DNA of 64,000 nucleotides, from assembly GCF_016921115.1 (NCBI RefSeq), contig NZ_JAFFZS010000031.1:40505-104504 (forward strand), given 5' to 3'. The position numbers and the translations under genes were made by a program. The notes beneath the pieces are model-generated. The model was given only the letters and a program-made list of their open reading frames with translations. It did no database searches and was not told where the DNA came from. Numbering within the stretch: position 1 is the stretch's first letter; each line of letters starts with the position of its first letter. The DNA comes from Streptomyces actuosus (GTDB lineage Bacteria > Actinomycetota > Actinomycetes > Streptomycetales > Streptomycetaceae). Positions 8,254 to 17,102 of the stretch are shown here, one piece after another.

Positions 8254-9570
8254 CTACGCCCCGAGCATCCCGGTCCACAGGTCGGGGAAGTCGGGCAGCG
8301 TCTTGGCCGTCGTGGCCACGTTCTCGATCTGCACGCCCGCGACCGCCAGGCCGATGACCGCACCGGCCGTCGCCATGCGGTGGTCCTCGTAGGTGTGGAA
8401 GACGCCGCCGTGCAGAGCCCGCGGGCGGATGTGCAGACCGTCGGCCGTCTCGGTGACGTCGCCGCCGAGCTCGTTGATCTCCTTGGTGAGTGCGGCCAGC
8501 CGGTCCGTCTCGTGCAGCCGAAGGTGGGACACGCCCCGCAGGGTCGACGGGGAGTCGGCGAGGGCCGCGACCGCGGCGATGCCCGGCGTCAGCTCGCCGA
8601 CCTCGCCCAGGTCCACGTCGATGCCGTGGATCCCGCCCGAGCCGGTGAACACCAGGCCGTACTCGGTCAGTTCGCAGGAACCACCCATTTCGGTGAAGAT
8701 CTCCCGCAGCCGGTCACCCGGCTGGGTCGTGCGGGCCGGCCAGTCCGGGATGACGATCCGGCCGCCGGTCACCAGCGCCGCCGCGAGGAACGGCTGGGCG
8801 TTGGACAGGTCCGGCTCGATGGTCAGGTCCCGGCCGAGCAGGGCACCCGAGGTGACCCGCCAGACGTTCGGCTCGCCACCCGACTCGGGGGTGTCCACCT
8901 GGGCGCCGACCGCGCGCAGCATGTCCACGGTCATGCGGATGTGCGGCATGGACGGCAGAGCGGTGCCGACGTGGCGGACCTCCACACCCTGGTTGAAGCG
9001 CGGGGCGGACAGCAGCAGCGCGCTGACGAACTGGGACGACGAGGAGGCGTCGACCTCCACCGTGCCGCCGTCGAGGGCGCCCCCGCCGTGCACCGTCAGC
9101 GGAAGGGCGCCCCGGCCGTCGTCGTCGATCCGGGCACCGAGGGTGCGCAGGGCGTCGATCACGCCGTTCAGCGGGCGCTCGTGCGAGCGCGGGTCGCCGT
9201 CGAAGCGCACGGGACCGTCGGCCAGCGCGGCGACCGGGGGCAGGAAGCGCATCACCGTGCCGGCGTTGCCGACGTCGACCGAGGCCGGCCCGCGCAGGCC
9301 CGTGGGAAGCACCCGCCAGGCCTCACCGGTGCCGTCCGGGCCGATCCCCTCCTCGATCTCCACGCCCATCGCGCGCAGCGCGTCCGCCATCAGCAGCGTG
9401 TCGCGCGAGCGCAGCGGGCGGCGCAGCCAGCCGGGCTCCGAGGCCAGGGCGGCGAGGACGAGAGCCCGGTTGGTGACCGACTTGGAACCGGGCACGTGGA
9501 CCGTCGCGTCGACGGCTCCGCTCGCGTGCGGGGCGGGCCAGAGGGCGGTGTGTGCGGGGTTCGGGACCAT
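8254..9570 (-). CDS. aroA: 3-phosphoshikimate 1-carboxyvinyltransferase (EPSP synthase)
   Basis: A 438-residue enzyme of the shikimate pathway that joins shikimate-3-phosphate and phosphoenolpyruvate. The two-domain fold is indicated by the N-terminal GSKSVTNRALVLAAL, the GNAGTVMRFLPP motif, and EDHRMATAGAV near the C-terminus. The ATG at 9570 has no Shine-Dalgarno, but TATAAA ends 8 nt upstream, so a leaderless message is likely. It is the first gene of an aroA-rsgA unit. Confidence 0.96.
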   Translation of the reverse strand: MVPNPAHTALWPAPHASGAVDATVHVPGSKSVTNRALVLAALASEPGWLRRPLRSRDTLLMADALRAMGVEIEEGIGPDGTGEAWRVLPTGLRGPASVDVGNAGTVMRFLPPVAALADGPVRFDGDPRSHERPLNGVIDALRTLGARIDDDGRGALPLTVHGGGALDGGTVEVDASSSSQFVSALLLSAPRFNQGVEVRHVGTALPSMPHIRMTVDMLRAVGAQVDTPESGGEPNVWRVTSGALLGRDLTIEPDLSNAQPFLAAALVTGGRIVIPDWPARTTQPGDRLREIFTEMGGSCELTEYGLVFTGSGGIHGIDVDLGEVGELTPGIAAVAALADSPSTLRGVSHLRLHETDRLAALTKEINELGGDVTETADGLHIRPRALHGGVFHTYEDHRMATAGAVIGLAVAGVQIENVATTAKTLPDFPDLWTGMLGA

Positions 9571-9628
9571 GGGCCCACTTTATAAGGAGGTCGGGGAGGT
9601 CGTTCGTCCGCGGCACCGCGGGTGGACG

Positions 9629-10351
9629 TCACAGGTCCAGCAGCCAGCGGCCCCCGCCCATCAGCGAACACAGTGACACCGCGTGGAACAGGAACAGCCA
9701 CAGACCGGCCGGCGCGCTCGTCAGCCGGGCCAGCTGGTCGGCGTCCGAGTCACCCGCCGCGCCCCGCACCCGCTTGGCCTGGAGCTCGAACGCGGGGCGG
9801 ACGCCGCCCAGCAGCAGGAACCACACCACCGCGTAGGCGAACGCCGCCTGCACCTGCGGTCCGGTCAGCCACGACACCAGCAGGAACGTGCCGCCGGTCA
9901 GGAACACCGTCAGCGCGCCGTACGCGTTGCGGACCATCACCAGCATCGCGACCAGCAGAGCCGTCGCCACCCACAGCAGCAGCGTGATGCGGCCCGCGGA
10001 CAGCAGCGCGGCGCCGCCCAGGCCGAGCAGCGGGGGAGCGGTGTAGCCGGATGCCGCGGTGAGGATCATGCCGAGGCCGTACGGCTTGCCGCGGCTGACG
10101 GTCAGGCCGCTGGTGTCCGAGTGCAGCCGTATGCCGGTCAGCTGCCGGCCGGTGAGCAGCGCCATCAGGCCGTGGCCGCCCTCGTGGGCGATGGTGATGG
10201 CGTTGCGCGCGACACGCCACAGGGGCCGCGGGACCACCACGGCCAGGGCTACGACCCCGGTGGCCAGGACCACCCACAGGTCCGGGTCCTGCTGCGTGCC
10301 GGTGAGCCGGTCCCAGAGGTCGGGCAGCGCGAGGGCGGCGGTGCTGTCCAT
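9629..10351 (-). CDS. M50-family (site-2-protease-like) membrane protein
   Basis: A 240-residue integral membrane protein with about six hydrophobic segments. The zinc-protease signature HEGGH appears at about residue 55 within AITIAHEGGHGLMALL, placing it in the M50B-like group found widely in actinobacteria. A second-motif aspartate (the NxxPxxxxDG motif of classical S2Ps) is not evident, so catalytic competence is uncertain. It is divergent from the SRAP gene, with only 49 bp between them. Confidence 0.82.
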   Translation of the reverse strand: MDSTAALALPDLWDRLTGTQQDPDLWVVLATGVVALAVVVPRPLWRVARNAITIAHEGGHGLMALLTGRQLTGIRLHSDTSGLTVSRGKPYGLGMILTAASGYTAPPLLGLGGAALLSAGRITLLLWVATALLVAMLVMVRNAYGALTVFLTGGTFLLVSWLTGPQVQAAFAYAVVWFLLLGGVRPAFELQAKRVRGAAGDSDADQLARLTSAPAGLWLFLFHAVSLCSLMGGGRWLLDL

Positions 10352-10400
10352 GTCGGTGAGGGGCTCCTTCGGCTGTGCGGAGTCTGGCAGGGTGGCACGT

Positions 10401-11234
10401 ATGTGCGGACGGTATGCATCGAGTCGTAGGCCCGAGGATCTCGCAGGCGTCTTCGAGATCGAGACGGGGGTCCTCCCCGAGGGGACGGAGCCGCAGGAGA
10501 CGCCGGCGCCCGACTACAACGTGGCTCCGACCAAAGAGGTGTACGCCGTCCTGGCCCGTCCTCTGAAGGACGCCGACGACCCGCGGCCGGTTCGGCAGCT
10601 GCGGAGGCTTCGCTGGGGGCTCGTGCCCGCGTGGGCGAAGACGCCCGAGGGCGCGGCGCGGATGATCAACGCCCGGGCCGAGACCGTCCATGAGAAGCCC
10701 GCCTACCGCAGGGCCTTCGCCACCCGGCGCTGCATCCTGCCCGCCGACGGCTACTACGAGTGGGTCACCGGCGCGCAGGAGCGCGATCTGGAGGTCGAGG
10801 GGAAGCGGAAGCGGCCCCGCAAGCAGCCGTACTTCGTACTGCCCGCCGACGGGTCGGTGTTCGCGATGGCCGGGGTGTACGAGTTCTGGCGCGACCGGAC
10901 GCTGCCCGACGACCATCCGCGGGCCTGGTGGGCGACCTGCTCGGTGATCACCACGGAGGCGGAGCGGACGCCGCTGGCCGTGGCGCCCGCCGGAGGCCCG
11001 CACTCGCTCGCCGACATCCACCCCCGGATGCCGCTGATGCTCACCCCGGACCGCTGGGACGCCTGGCTCGACCCGAGCCGCACCGACCCCGACGACCTGC
11101 GCGGGCTCCTCGCACCGCCGCCGCCCGGCCTGATGCGCGCCTACCCCGTCTCCACGGCGGTGAGCAACGTCCGCAACAACGGTCCGGAGCTGCTGAAGGA
11201 GCTGGAGGCACCGGAAGAGGGCACACTCTTCTGA
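10401..11234 (+). CDS. SOS response-associated peptidase (SRAP/YedK/HMCES family)
   Basis: A 277-residue SRAP protein. These proteins bind single-stranded DNA abasic sites and crosslink through the cysteine exposed after removal of Met1. The start MCGRYAS (Cys2) is diagnostic and fixes the start codon at 10401. Other conserved residues are visible: NVAPTKEV, RMINARAET, YYEW (Glu) and IHPRMP (catalytic His). The stop is 1 bp before the GTG of the hydrolase gene, so the two are likely cotranscribed. Confidence 0.94.
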   Translation: MCGRYASSRRPEDLAGVFEIETGVLPEGTEPQETPAPDYNVAPTKEVYAVLARPLKDADDPRPVRQLRRLRWGLVPAWAKTPEGAARMINARAETVHEKPAYRRAFATRRCILPADGYYEWVTGAQERDLEVEGKRKRPRKQPYFVLPADGSVFAMAGVYEFWRDRTLPDDHPRAWWATCSVITTEAERTPLAVAPAGGPHSLADIHPRMPLMLTPDRWDAWLDPSRTDPDDLRGLLAPPPPGLMRAYPVSTAVSNVRNNGPELLKELEAPEEGTLF

Positions 11235-11235
11235 C

Positions 11236-11874
11236 GTGAACACCCAGCACACCGAGACCGTCGAGACGGCCGCCGGCCCCGCCCGCGTCACCTGGCACCC
11301 GGCGGGGCGACCGCGCCTGGTCCTCGCCGTGAGCCACGGGGCGGGCGGCGGCATCGAGGCCCGCGACCTGCAGGCTCTCGCCCGGGTGCTCCCGGAGCAC
11401 GGCGTGAGCGTCGCCCTCGTGGAGCAGCCCTGGCGGGTGGCCGGCAGGAAGGTGGCACCCGCGCCGAAGACCCTGGACACCGGCTGGCGGGGCGTCTGGC
11501 CCGCGCTCACCGCCCCCGGCAGGCCGGTGATCTCCGGCGGGCGGAGCGCCGGGGCGCGGGTCGCCTGCCGGACCGCCGCCGAACTCGGCGCGCACGCCGT
11601 GCTCGCCCTGAGCTTCCCGCTGCATCCCCCCGGCCGGCCGGAGAAGTCGCGGGCCGGGGAACTGCTCGGTGCGGGGGTGCCGACGCTCGTCGTCCAGGGC
11701 GGGCGGGACCCCTTCGGCCGGCCGGAGGAGTTTCCCGAAGGTGGGTACGAACTCGTCGAGGTGCCCCACGCGGACCACGGCTTCGCGGTGCCCCGGCGCG
11801 CGGAGACCACACAGGAGCAGGCCCTGGAGGCCCTTACCGGCGCCGTGGCGGAGTGGGCCGGCTCACTCGGGTGA
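11236..11874 (+). CDS. Alpha/beta-hydrolase family protein (KANL3/Tex30-like)
   Basis: A 212-residue compact alpha/beta hydrolase. The nucleophile elbow GGRSAGA (about residues 97-103) and a late Asp and His (VVQGGRDPFG, VPHADHGF) form a plausible catalytic triad. The substrate is unknown; related proteins are annotated dienelactone hydrolase-like. It starts with GTG one base after the SRAP stop, which implies translational coupling. Confidence 0.85.
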   Translation: MNTQHTETVETAAGPARVTWHPAGRPRLVLAVSHGAGGGIEARDLQALARVLPEHGVSVALVEQPWRVAGRKVAPAPKTLDTGWRGVWPALTAPGRPVISGGRSAGARVACRTAAELGAHAVLALSFPLHPPGRPEKSRAGELLGAGVPTLVVQGGRDPFGRPEEFPEGGYELVEVPHADHGFAVPRRAETTQEQALEALTGAVAEWAGSLG

Positions 11875-11880
11875 GGGCCG

Positions 11881-11907
11881 GGAATGCCGGGCACCCGTCC
11901 ACTGTTG
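11881..11907 (+). promoter_or_regulatory. Sigma-R-dependent promoter upstream of sigR
   Basis: GGAAT (11881-11885), an 18-nt spacer, then GTTG (11904-11907) is an exact match to the sigma-R consensus GGAAT-N18-GTT. It corresponds to the autoregulated, thiol-stress-inducible sigRp2 promoter known in S. coelicolor. It begins only 7 bp after the hydrolase stop. Confidence 0.85.
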
Positions 11908-12142
11908 TGGCGGACAGAAGTGCTGGGGCACCAGCGCCGACGTCGTGGGAGAGGAAGTCCGCCGCATGGGTTCGATCTACTGCCCGAGTCGCAGCAGCCG
12001 GTCCGACCTGGACTGGACGGTGCTGCACGCGGCCACGACCGCTCCTGTTCGAGCGGCGGGCGGACCGGATCGTCGTCTATCCTCCGATTCGAGTGGGACC
12101 GGTCCTGGGACCGGTTTCGGTCTCACGACGACACTTGAGGAG

Positions 12143-12838
12143 GTGGGTCCGGTCACCGGTACCGACGCAGGGACCGACAACGGACAGGCGGAGCTGCCCG
12201 AGGGCCCGGGCACGCGCACGGACGCGGATGCGGAGACGACGGCGGAGCGCAGTGCCCGTTTCGAACGGGACGCGCTCGAGTTCCTCGACCAGATGTACTC
12301 GGCGGCCCTGCGCATGACGCGCAACCCGGCCGACGCCGAGGACCTGGTGCAGGAGACGTACGCCAAGGCGTACGCGTCCTTCCACCAGTTCCGCGAGGGC
12401 ACCAACCTCAAGGCCTGGCTCTACCGGATCCTGACCAACACCTTCATCAACTCGTACCGCAAGAAGCAGCGTGAACCGCAGCGCAGCGCGGCCGAGGAGA
12501 TCGAGGACTGGCAGCTGGCCCGGGCCGAGTCGCACATGTCGACGGGGCTGCGCTCCGCCGAGTCGCAGGCGCTGGACCACCTGCCCGACTCGGACGTCAA
12601 GGAAGCGCTCCAGGCGATCCCCGAGGAGTTCCGCATCGCCGTCTATCTCGCGGACGTCGAGGGCTTTGCGTACAAGGAGATCGCCGACATCATGGGGACA
12701 CCCATCGGTACGGTGATGTCCCGGCTGCACCGGGGCCGCCGTCAACTGCGCGGCATGCTGGAGGACTACGCGCGCGAGCGCGGACTCGTCCCGGCCGGTG
12801 CCGGAGAGTCGAACGAAGCGAAAGGCTCGGGCTCATGA
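12143..12838 (+). CDS. sigR: ECF sigma factor SigR (thiol-oxidative stress)
   Basis: A 231-residue extracytoplasmic-function sigma factor that directs the response to disulfide stress (thioredoxin, mycothiol, proteostasis genes). Region 2 reads RMTRNPADAEDLVQETYAKAY, and region 4 ends with YKEIADIMGTPIGTVMSRLHRG. I use GTG 12143 (VGPVTGTDAG). The frame stays open upstream to ATG 11966, which would add 59 residues and corresponds to the unstable long isoform (sigma-R') made in S. coelicolor from the inducible promoter. The stop overlaps the rsrA start (ATGA). Confidence 0.95.
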   Translation: MGPVTGTDAGTDNGQAELPEGPGTRTDADAETTAERSARFERDALEFLDQMYSAALRMTRNPADAEDLVQETYAKAYASFHQFREGTNLKAWLYRILTNTFINSYRKKQREPQRSAAEEIEDWQLARAESHMSTGLRSAESQALDHLPDSDVKEALQAIPEEFRIAVYLADVEGFAYKEIADIMGTPIGTVMSRLHRGRRQLRGMLEDYARERGLVPAGAGESNEAKGSGS

Positions 12839-13155
12839 GCTGCGGAGAGCCGCACGAGACGGACTGCAGTGAGGTACTCGATCATCTGTACGAGTTCCTC
12901 GACAGTGAGATGCCGGACGTCGATCGCGACAAGTTCCAGCAGCACTTCAGGGAGTGCTCGCCGTGCTTGGAGAAGTACGGCTTGGAGCAGGCCGTGAAGA
13001 AGCTGGTCAAGCGGTGCTGCGGACATGACGACGTGCCCACCGACCTGCGGGCCAAGGTCATGGGCCGGATCGACCTGATCCGCTCCGGGCAGGCCGTCCC
13101 CGAGCACGACGTGACGGCCGGTGGGGCGACACCGGCCGCGCCGCAGGAGTCCTGA
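12835..13155 (+). CDS. rsrA: Redox-sensitive zinc anti-sigma factor RsrA
   Basis: A 106-residue ZAS-family anti-sigma factor that holds SigR inactive until its thiols form a disulfide and zinc is lost. Every functional residue of the S. coelicolor protein is at the expected place: Cys3, Cys11, His37, Cys41, Cys44 and the Cys61-Cys62 pair, with the HxxxCxxC core HFRECSPC. The start overlaps the sigR stop by 4 bp, which ensures coupled synthesis. Confidence 0.96.
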   Translation: MSCGEPHETDCSEVLDHLYEFLDSEMPDVDRDKFQQHFRECSPCLEKYGLEQAVKKLVKRCCGHDDVPTDLRAKVMGRIDLIRSGQAVPEHDVTAGGATPAAPQES

Positions 13156-13276
13156 CGGTCCCGAGCGGACCGCTGTCACCCGAACGTGCTAATCCGTGGG
13201 TCATCCACCCGCGGTCCTCCCCCTCACCGCCCTAGGCTCCCGATTCCGGTACGCCGTGGTCAGGGGGGAGGGGCGC

Positions 13277-14662
13277 GTGGAGACGGTTCCACCGCGGGTG
13301 CGCGCCTACGTCGCCTGCATTGCCGCGTGCGCGTCCGTGCTCCTGCTGCCGCTGCCGTCCGCCCGGGGTGCCGGAGAGACGGTGGCGCTGCTGGCGGTGC
13401 TGTACGCCGCGGGCGAGCGCACCGCCCGGCGGCACCTCGCCGGAACGTTCTACCCCGTGCTCCTGGCCGGTGCCTTCCTGCTGCCCCCACCCGCTGCGGC
13501 CCTCGTCGCGGTGCCGGGGGCGCTGCTGTCCCCCGGTGCAGGGCGGGTCACGCCGCTGCGGCGCGTGTGGCGGGGCGCGCAGCTCGTCGTCGCTCTGTGG
13601 GCCGCCGCCCGCGTGCACGGGGCGCTCGGCGGGCGGGCCGCCGTCACGGCCGCCGACTTCCCCGCGGTGCTCGTCCCGGCCGGGGCGGCCGTGCTGGCGT
13701 TCTGCCTCGTCCTCGCCACGCTCGACGCGGCCGTCCTCGCGCTCGCGCAGCACACGCCCCTGCGGCGGACCTGGCGCACGGTGTTCCCGAGCTTTCCCGC
13801 GCCGGTCGCGGTGCACGGGCTGGCGGGGCTGATGACGGCCGTGCTGTGGAGCAGTCGGCACGGGCCCGTCGCCGCGCTGCTGGTGCTGCTGCCGATGTAC
13901 GTGTCGGGGTGGGTGTTCGCCCAGGCCCACCGGGAGCGCACCGCCCATCAGGAGACGATCCGGGCGCTGGTGCAGGCGGTCGACCTCAAGGACGGCTACA
14001 CGCGCGGGCACAGCGAGCGCGTCGGACGGGCGTCGGTGATGATCGCGCGGGAGCTCGGCCTGGACGCCCAGCGGGTGGAGGTGCTCCGCTTCGCCGGCGT
14101 CCTGCACGACGTGGGCAAGCTCGGCGTCCCCACCCGGCTGCTGCGCAAGGACGGTCCGCTCACGCCCGAGGAGCGGCGCGTGATCGAACTGCACCCGGAG
14201 TACGGGCACGAGATCGTGCGCGGCATCTCCTTCCTCGGCGAGGCCCGGTCGGCGATCCTGCACCACCACGAGCGCCTCGACGGCAGGGGTTACCCCTACG
14301 GCCTGGCCGGCCCGCAGATCCCGGAACCCGCCCGGGTGGTCGCCGTCGCCGACGCGTTCGACGCGATGACCTCCACCCGCTCCTACCGGCGGGCCCGCCC
14401 GGTGTCCGCCGCGCTGGAGGAGCTGAGGCGGTGCGCGGGCGCGCAGTTCGACCCGCGGATGGTGGACGCCCTGGTCCGCGCCCTGGGCCGGCACGGCTGG
14501 CACCCGGCCGTCACCTCCGACGAGCCCCACCCGCCCCGTCCCCGCACCCCCGCCGCCGGTACCGCACCCCCGCCCACGACACCCGCCGGCCCGGAGCCCG
14601 CCGGCCCGCTCACCGGCCCCGCAGGTCCCGACGCGATGCCCGGCCCCGGAGGGGGCCGATGA
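13277..14662 (+). CDS. Membrane-anchored HD-GYP domain protein
   Basis: A 461-residue protein. About six hydrophobic segments occupy residues 10-215. A cytoplasmic HD domain follows with HSERVG (245-250), HDVGKLG (277-283), HHHERLDGRGYP (GYP at 338-340) and ADAFDAMTS. HD-GYP enzymes degrade cyclic di-GMP, but substrate specificity cannot be read here. The last 55 residues are Pro-rich and disordered. The start GTG 13277 is chosen because GGGGGGAGGGG precedes it and hydrophobic helices begin soon after. The stop overlaps the next gene by 4 bp. Confidence 0.85.
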   Translation: METVPPRVRAYVACIAACASVLLLPLPSARGAGETVALLAVLYAAGERTARRHLAGTFYPVLLAGAFLLPPPAAALVAVPGALLSPGAGRVTPLRRVWRGAQLVVALWAAARVHGALGGRAAVTAADFPAVLVPAGAAVLAFCLVLATLDAAVLALAQHTPLRRTWRTVFPSFPAPVAVHGLAGLMTAVLWSSRHGPVAALLVLLPMYVSGWVFAQAHRERTAHQETIRALVQAVDLKDGYTRGHSERVGRASVMIARELGLDAQRVEVLRFAGVLHDVGKLGVPTRLLRKDGPLTPEERRVIELHPEYGHEIVRGISFLGEARSAILHHHERLDGRGYPYGLAGPQIPEPARVVAVADAFDAMTSTRSYRRARPVSAALEELRRCAGAQFDPRMVDALVRALGRHGWHPAVTSDEPHPPRPRTPAAGTAPPPTTPAGPEPAGPLTGPAGPDAMPGPGGGR

Positions 14663-15903
14663 GCCCTCGGCACGAGGGCGCCCCCCGTCGGTTGCCCCCA
14701 CTGCTCGTCCTCGTCAGGGCCTCGGCGGGGCTGCTCGTCGCCGGCTGCCTGGCCGGCACCCTGCGCAGCGGGCCGGCCGAGCCGTCCGTCGCCCTGGCCT
14801 TCGGCCTGCTCGTGCTGCTCGGGGAACTGACCCGGTGGCGCGGGCCCCGGCTGCGTCAGGCCGCGCCGCTCGGAGCCGCCGGGGCGCTCGCGTACGCGCT
14901 GCTGGGCGAGTACGCCGGGCGGCCGACGCACCACGGGGTCGCTCAGGTCGTCGCGGTCGTGTCCGCGGCGTCCGTGCTGGGCAGCGTGCCGCACATCGCG
15001 TGCGGCCGGAGCCCCACGCTGGACCACCTGGCCCGCCGGGTGCTGACTGCGGCGTTCGCCGCCCTCTGCTTCCAGCCGCTGTACGACCGGGGCCTGCTCG
15101 ACACCCTGGCCGGCCCCGCCTACGCCCTGCTCCTGCTGACGCTGACGGCCCTCACCGCGCTGTGCGACGCCGTCCTGGCGGCGGCTCTCGCCCGCGCCCG
15201 CACCGGGTGGCCGTTCGGCCCGCAGCTGCGGGACGAGCTGCGGGCGCTGGCCGGCATCGGCCCGGCCGTCTGCGCGACCGGCGCGGTGATGGCGCTCGCG
15301 GTGGCCGTGGCGGGGATGTGGGCGCTGCCCGTGCTCTGCCTGCCGCTGCTGCTCGCCCAGCTGTCCTTCCGCCGGTACGCGGCCGTGCGTGCGACCTACC
15401 GGCAGACCATCGCCTCCCTCGCCCGGGCCACCGAGATCGCCGGGTACACCCCCGCCGGGCACGCCCGCCGCGTCGCCGCGCTCAGCCGGGCGGTGGGGCG
15501 GGACCTGGGTCTGCGCGAGACGGAGCTGACCGTGCTGGAATACGCCGCCCTCATGCACGACATCGGCCAGCTGAGCCTCGTCGATCCGGTGCCGGCCGGG
15601 GCGACCGCCGGCCTGCCGCAGGCCGAGCAGCAGCGCATCGCCCTGCTCGGTGGCGCCGTCGTCCGGCGGACCGGGGTCGATCCCCGGGTCGCGACGGTGG
15701 TGGAGCGGCAGGCCGACCCCTACGCTGAGCAGCCGGTGGCGGCGCGGATCGTGAGGGCGGTGAACGCGTACGAGGAGAGGACGCGGGAAGCCGGACCCTG
15801 CGGGGCGCCGGCCGCACTGGAGGAACTGAGGCTCGGCACGGCGGGCGACTATGCGCCCGACGTGGTGGAGGCACTGGCCCGGGTCCTGGCCCGGTCCGTC
15901 TGA
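14659..15903 (+). CDS. Second membrane HD-domain protein (degenerate, no GYP)
   Basis: A 414-residue paralogue-like partner of the preceding gene. Several hydrophobic segments (about 20-240) lead into an HD domain with HARRVAALS and LMHDIGQLS, but the HHHExxDGxGYP block is missing or eroded (RQADPYAEQPVAARIVRAVNAY). It may be a pseudo-phosphohydrolase that regulates the upstream HD-GYP protein. The ATGA overlap with that gene indicates coupled translation. A similar pair sits beside sigR-rsrA in other streptomycetes as I recall. Confidence 0.82.
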   Translation: MSPRHEGAPRRLPPLLVLVRASAGLLVAGCLAGTLRSGPAEPSVALAFGLLVLLGELTRWRGPRLRQAAPLGAAGALAYALLGEYAGRPTHHGVAQVVAVVSAASVLGSVPHIACGRSPTLDHLARRVLTAAFAALCFQPLYDRGLLDTLAGPAYALLLLTLTALTALCDAVLAAALARARTGWPFGPQLRDELRALAGIGPAVCATGAVMALAVAVAGMWALPVLCLPLLLAQLSFRRYAAVRATYRQTIASLARATEIAGYTPAGHARRVAALSRAVGRDLGLRETELTVLEYAALMHDIGQLSLVDPVPAGATAGLPQAEQQRIALLGGAVVRRTGVDPRVATVVERQADPYAEQPVAARIVRAVNAYEERTREAGPCGAPAALEELRLGTAGDYAPDVVEALARVLARSV

Positions 15904-16045
15904 CGCTGCCCGCGGCTGGGTAACCCATGGGTAATGAGCGCCCTTCCGACCGTACGTGGTTGGATGCGAGGGAGAAGCGAGGGAGAGGGTGTCCGGGGGC
16001 ACAGGCCAGCCCACTTTCCGGAACCGGAACTGGCAGGCGGGAATC

Positions 16046-17026
16046 GTGAGGATCTTCGGCAAGGGACGGCACCGGCCCTCCGCCTCCTGGCGGCAGGCCA
16101 CCGACCGCGCGTTCACGCTGATCGGCGACGGCCGCTACGAGGACGCGGGAGCGCTTCTGACCCGGGCCGCGGATCTGGAGCCCTGGCTGTCGGAGTCGTG
16201 GTTCAACCTCGCCCTGCTCCACAAGTTCCGGCACGACTGGGAGCAGGCGCGCACGGCGGGTCTGCGTGCCGTGGCGCTGCTCGACCGGGAGACCGGGGCG
16301 CCCGACTGGTGGAACGTCGGCATCGCGGCGACCGCGCTGCAGGACTGGCCGCTGGCGCGCCGGGCCTGGCAGGCGTACGGGCTGCACGTGCCGGGAGGGG
16401 CCGCGGCCGCCGGAGAGCCGGTCGGCATGGACCTGGGCAGCGCGGCCGTACGGCTGTCGCCCGAGGGCGAGGCCGAGGTGGTGTGGGGGCGGCGGCTCGA
16501 CCCCGCGCGCATCGAGGTGCTGTCCATCCCGCTGCCGTCGTCCGGCCGGCGCTGGGGCGAGGTCGTCCTGCACGACGGGGTGCCGCACGGGGAGCGCACC
16601 ACCTCCGCCGGGCACTCCTACCCGGTCTTCGACGAGATCGAGCTGTGGGCGCCCTCCCCGGTCCCGACCTGGGTGGTGCTCATCGAGGCGGCCACCGAGG
16701 CCGACCGGGACGCGCTGGAGCAGCTGGCCGCGGACGCCGGGTTCGCGGCGGAGGACTGGTCGTCGTCGGTGCGGCTGCTGTGCCGGACGTGCTCGGAGTC
16801 CCGGATGCCGGCGGACGAGGGCGACGGCGTCCACCTGGACCCGCACGACCACAGCGAACCGGGGCACCCCGGCCCGCTCGGGCACCGCACCGACGGGCAG
16901 CTGTGGGTGCCGGAGCGGGAGTGCGGCGTCGCCGCCCCGGCGTCGCTCGTGCGGGGACTGCTGGACGGGTGGGTCGCCGACAGCCCGGAGTCCCGGGACT
17001 GGCGCGACCTCGAAGAGGTCTGCTGA
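16046..17026 (+). CDS. TPR-containing hypothetical protein
   Basis: A 326-residue soluble protein. The N-terminal third contains two tetratricopeptide-like units (AFTLIGDGRYEDAGALLTRA and a following unit), and the C-terminal half is a conserved actinobacterial domain with a Cys pair (LLCRTC) and several acidic/His-rich stretches. No enzymatic motif is evident. The start GTG 16046 is chosen for the preceding AGGCGGGA; an upstream in-frame start at 15956 would add 30 residues with a poor sequence. It precedes def on the same strand. Confidence 0.75.
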   Translation: MRIFGKGRHRPSASWRQATDRAFTLIGDGRYEDAGALLTRAADLEPWLSESWFNLALLHKFRHDWEQARTAGLRAVALLDRETGAPDWWNVGIAATALQDWPLARRAWQAYGLHVPGGAAAAGEPVGMDLGSAAVRLSPEGEAEVVWGRRLDPARIEVLSIPLPSSGRRWGEVVLHDGVPHGERTTSAGHSYPVFDEIELWAPSPVPTWVVLIEAATEADRDALEQLAADAGFAAEDWSSSVRLLCRTCSESRMPADEGDGVHLDPHDHSEPGHPGPLGHRTDGQLWVPERECGVAAPASLVRGLLDGWVADSPESRDWRDLEEVC

Positions 17027-17102
17027 GCGCCCGCCGGAGCGGCGCCCCCTTTAGGCTGTACTCGCAGAAATTTCCAGGCTTGCAGGAAGGCGTACGTCGG
17101 TC

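Noticed and set aside
9750..11894. 714-aa minus-strand open frame covering the M50, SRAP and hydrolase genes
   Set aside because: It overlaps three genes with clear family motifs on other frames and shows no domain of its own.
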